Origin: Magicicada septendecula
Taxonomy: Eukaryota > Arthropoda > Insecta > Hemiptera > Cicadidae
Direction: 5' to 3'
Assembly: GCA_034769895.1 (NCBI GenBank)
Contig: CM068367.1
Location: forward strand, 703,670,885-703,734,884
Length of the DNA stretch: 64,000 bases
The notes beneath the pieces were generated by a model that was given only the letters and a program-made list of their open reading frames with translations, searched no databases and was not told the origin of the DNA. Position 1 is the first letter of the stretch; each line of letters opens with the position of its first letter. The position numbers and the translations under genes are program-made. This document shows positions 61,219 through 64,000 of this stretch, one piece after another.

Positions 61219-61354
61219 TTAACCTAACCGCTTTCCAAACATTACAACTTGTATACATTTTTTAAATTGCACTTTCGTAAGACATATTAACCTAACCGCT
61301 TTCCAAACATTACAAATTGTATACATTTTTTAAATTGCACTTTCCTAAGACATA
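61219..61354 (+). repeat. 68-bp tandem duplication
   Basis: The unit beginning TTAACCTAACCGCTTTCCAA and running to TTGCACTTTCGTAAGACATA occurs at 61219 and again at 61287, differing at a couple of positions. It contains CCTAACC, resembling a telomere unit. Confidence 0.85.
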
Positions 61355-61812
61355 AAAATTTGATTTCTCACAAGAACAATGAAAATCCTGTATAACATAA
61401 GATGTACTACAAAGAGATATGAAAATATATCTTTATATGAAAACAATGCACTTTTAAATGAATAAAGACGTTGTTATCGTCGTCTGACTAACCCTTGGGG
61501 ATATGTTTTCTACAAATAGTGACTTCTCATACATGTGCAAAAGCCTACTTATTACACACGAGGTTTGGTAGCTGCAGACGTTATTTACCGTGCACGAATG
61601 TCACAGCTGTCGCTTGCTGGTAGAGTGAAATGTAGTATACATTGATTAGAACGTATACAGAGTGTATAGCTTACATGTGTTTGAATAACATGTTCTTATA
61701 CATTTTGAACAAGTTTTCTTCAACAGTTACTGTTGTAAATTCGAGAAGTAGTATGTGTATGTCAGCTTCTTGTAGGTTGCTCTGGTTGTTTTAAAATAGT
61801 TGTGATTTAATA

Positions 61813-63663
61813 TAATAATAATAATAATATTTATTACCAATTTTCCTTTACATATAATAAAAATTATACAATAAAGGACCTATAGGGGGCATAAATGCCC
61901 GTACATAGGTTGGTCCTTAGAATTAATATTTATATACTTAATACTAATTGTGAGTTTTACCTCACCGATCATAGTAAATATTAAAAATAAATTATTTTTC
62001 AATTTTAACAAAATTTTAGTTTGTACTATAACACAATTCAATAAATAAATGAAAAAAAAAAGAGAAAAAAGGTCCATATCATAATAGACTGTTTTTTTGA
62101 TTATTCAATAACAATGTTCCTAACTTTTTCTTTGATTTTTTTTTTAAGCACTTTTATATTTACACTTAGATTTTTCAGTTCATTAGGTAATTCATTAAAA
62201 TATTTTATGGCATAATACACATAGCTTCTTTGCCCAATACTTAATAGGTGTCGCGGCAATATAATATTTTTATACCGTGTGTTGATTCGATTTTGTAAAA
62301 ACTCACTTTTTAGATCATTGTATTGATAAACTATAGAATTCACTACAAACACCTGTTTAATATTTAATGGTTTATTCGAATCTTGTTCATTGACTCCTAT
62401 AATTTTAAGAATACACTTTTGCAGCCGATCCAAAGCGTCTAGAGATGATTTATATAGACCCCCCCAGCCTATGATAGCATACCCTGCCACACTATGGAAT
62501 AGTCCATAGTATATTTGTATTAGTTGCTTTTTTGATAAAATTTGTTTAAGTCTGTAAAAAACGTAGACTAAGTATTTGGTTTTTTTTACAATGTTAGCCA
62601 CATGTACATCCCACTTCATGTTAAAGTCATATGTTATTCCTAGATATTTACTAGATTTAACTCTTTTCAATTTTTGACCATTTATCTTAATTTCAAAGTC
62701 ATGCGGAACAGAGTCTCTATAATTTCCAAAGGTGATAAAAACAGACTTGCTTATGTTGAGTACTAGATTATTGTGATAGAGCCAAGAGTATATAATATCT
62801 AATTTAGTTGACATATGTGTAGCAAGTTCAGGCCATGTCTTTGCTTTCATTGGTACTGCTGTATCATCAGCATATGCTATTAATACATCTTGTAACACTA
62901 GTAAGTCATTGATATATAAAATAAACAATAAAGGTCCTAATATAGAGCCCTGGGGCACTCCAACATTTGTTTTAATAGGCTGACTTCTAGTCCCATTCAC
63001 CTTTACAACTTGTGTCCTGTCATGTAAATAACTGGCTATCAGGGATAAGCTTACACCTCTTATTCCCATATTCTGTAATTTGGATATAAGTATGCCATGA
63101 TCGACAGTGTCAAAAGCTTTGGAGTAGTCCAAAAAAGTTACAACAGTTGGTATGCTAATACTTAGATTTTCATAAATAAATTTGCTAAGTAGGGCTATAG
63201 CATCATCTGTACCTTTCTTCTTGAGAAAGCCAAATTGTTTAGCACTTAACAGGTTATGGTTCTTTACAAATTTAAATAATCTGGTAAAAATAATTTTTTC
63301 AAAAATCTTAGCTAGATTTGATATCAGTGCGATCGGTCGATAATTGTTAACCAAACTTTTTACACCTTCCTTATATATAGGACAAATTACAGCTTTCTTA
63401 AATTGATATGGACATGTACCTTGTATCATAGCAGTATTAATAATGTGAGTCAAAGCAGGAGTTATGAACGGAGCAGCTAGCTTAACTGTATAGGCATGAA
63501 TTTCATCACACCCACCAGGTTTATTTTTGAGTTCACGAATAGTTTGGTAAACTTCTGACTCATTTGTTGGTGTTAGAAACATAGTATGCTGATTAATTGA
63601 TATATCTGGTATTTCATGCTGCAGAATAGGAGGAGTCGCACTTTCATTCAGCCTAGATACTAT
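61813..63663 (-). mobile_element. 5'-truncated non-LTR retrotransposon
   Basis: The 3' end (minus strand) is an ATT-type microsatellite (about 61813-61834). A 3' untranslated region of some 260 bp runs to the stop at 62101. The reverse-transcriptase frame is open from 63663 to 62101. Upstream of 63663 an in-frame stop and unrelated AT-rich sequence suggest that the copy was cut off during target-primed reverse transcription, so the endonuclease domain is absent. Superfamily Jockey/CR1-like; exact clade not assigned. Confidence 0.8.
62101..63582 (-). CDS. Non-LTR retrotransposon reverse transcriptase, partial
   Basis: 493 codons from the first ATG; the same frame is open 27 more codons upstream without a start, so the true protein began further 5' and is truncated. 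It starts FLTPTNESEVYQTIRELKNK, the usual lead-in to the polymerase. Motifs by residue: NNYRPIALISNLAKIFEKII (79-98), AKQFGFLKKKGTDDAI (114-129), motif A LDYSKAFDTVDH (151-162), motif B GVPQGSILGPLLF (208-220), catalytic box AYADD (236-240), then SKYLGITYDFNMKWD. All catalytic Asp residues are present and there is no stop or frameshift. It copies element RNA into DNA at a nicked target; without the endonuclease half this copy is not autonomous. The intact frame suggests a younger insertion than the other LINE pieces here. Confidence 0.9.
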   Translation of the reverse strand: MFLTPTNESEVYQTIRELKNKPGGCDEIHAYTVKLAAPFITPALTHIINTAMIQGTCPYQFKKAVICPIYKEGVKSLVNNYRPIALISNLAKIFEKIIFTRLFKFVKNHNLLSAKQFGFLKKKGTDDAIALLSKFIYENLSISIPTVVTFLDYSKAFDTVDHGILISKLQNMGIRGVSLSLIASYLHDRTQVVKVNGTRSQPIKTNVGVPQGSILGPLLFILYINDLLVLQDVLIAYADDTAVPMKAKTWPELATHMSTKLDIIYSWLYHNNLVLNISKSVFITFGNYRDSVPHDFEIKINGQKLKRVKSSKYLGITYDFNMKWDVHVANIVKKTKYLVYVFYRLKQILSKKQLIQIYYGLFHSVAGYAIIGWGGLYKSSLDALDRLQKCILKIIGVNEQDSNKPLNIKQVFVVNSIVYQYNDLKSEFLQNRINTRYKNIILPRHLLSIGQRSYVYYAIKYFNELPNELKNLSVNIKVLKKKIKEKVRNIVIE

Positions 63664-64000
63664 TTATATGTATATGTATATTTAACAAGATAAATCTTTA
63701 TAATTTGTACATAATACAAACGTTCTCAATTTTTACGCATAAATTTAATATTCTTTATTATTTTAAAATGACTCGGACACAAACTCAGCAGTCTGTAATT
63801 TATTGTAACTTTTTAATATAAAAAACATTTTATAGACTATACTAAGTTGATTCTAAGGAAATCGTGTTTATTAAATCGGTTACAGAAAAAAAAAACGGTT
63901 AACACACACTTGCTTATAACGAGCTATCTGGTTGTGTCTAATAACTTATAAAGCGAGTAGTGAAACGCTAAGTAAACAAGAACTAACACGTTATTGTACG
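63664..64000. other. AT-rich right flank, no feature seen
   Basis: No reading frame or repeat recognised up to the end of the window. Confidence 0.35.

Overview
The window looks like a gene-poor, repeat-dense piece of an insect nuclear genome, probably from a lineage with a large genome (cockroach, termite, stick insect or orthopteran type). Reasons: AT-rich sequence, long introns with GT/AG splice sites, a short interstitial array of the arthropod telomere repeat (CCTAA/TTAGG), and a transposon fauna typical of insects (Helitron, mariner, Jockey/R1/CR1-like LINEs, Penelope-like elements, MITEs). The species is not established.

Only one host gene is supported. Two plus-strand exons (8342-9375 and 25051-25215) have compatible splice phase (first base of a codon / last two bases). 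Joined, they read through into a segment resembling the N-terminal, pre-TBC region of the RabGAP TBC1D30. The TBC domain itself was not found, so the remaining exons probably lie beyond 64 kb. If so, 9.4-25.0 kb is one intron of 15.7 kb and everything from 25.2 kb onward sits in another of at least 38.8 kb.

Layout: 1-6366, composite satellite array 1 (about 158-168 bp monomers broken by two kinds of linker). 6.4-8.3 kb, AT-rich non-coding sequence. 8.3-9.4 kb, TBC1D30-like exon. 9.5-11.06 kb, dead Jockey-type LINE. 12.0-13.6 kb, remnant of a Penelope-like element (GIY-YIG piece) between inverted arms, with a nested MITE. 16.48-17.34 kb, large foldback. 17.5-18.1 kb, LINE tail. 20.6-22.4 kb, A-rich strand-asymmetric block. 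About 23.0-23.24 kb, possible LTR end with a primer-binding site. 25.05-25.2 kb, second exon. 25.4 kb, Penelope-LTR-like segment. 29.77-30.03 kb, foldback. 30.036-36.050 kb, complete but coding-dead Helitron with both termini. 37.43-38.36 kb, palindromic mariner with TA duplication. 43.6 kb, telomere-type repeat. 47.3-48 kb, R1-like remnant. 48.76-52.21 kb, satellite array 2 (plus). 52.5-53.1 kb, LINE tail. 54.7-55.2 kb, MITE within MITE. 55.23-59.0 kb, satellite array 3 (minus). 61.8-63.7 kb, 5'-truncated LINE with an intact reverse-transcriptase reading frame.

Most unusual signals. First, a short motif (CTGANGA, one unpaired T, a hairpin, then GAAA) recurs in at least ten places, in repeats otherwise unalike, with compensatory stem changes; it resembles the hammerhead ribozyme core known from Penelope-like elements. 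Second, the satellite arrays behave as units with defined ends, inverted terminal sequence, a terminal hairpin and internal minisatellites, and their linker shares about 100 bp, nearly identical, with the 5' region of the local Helitron. Together this suggests a chimeric non-autonomous element that amplifies its own satellite. All assignments come from reading sequence alone; no database search was run.
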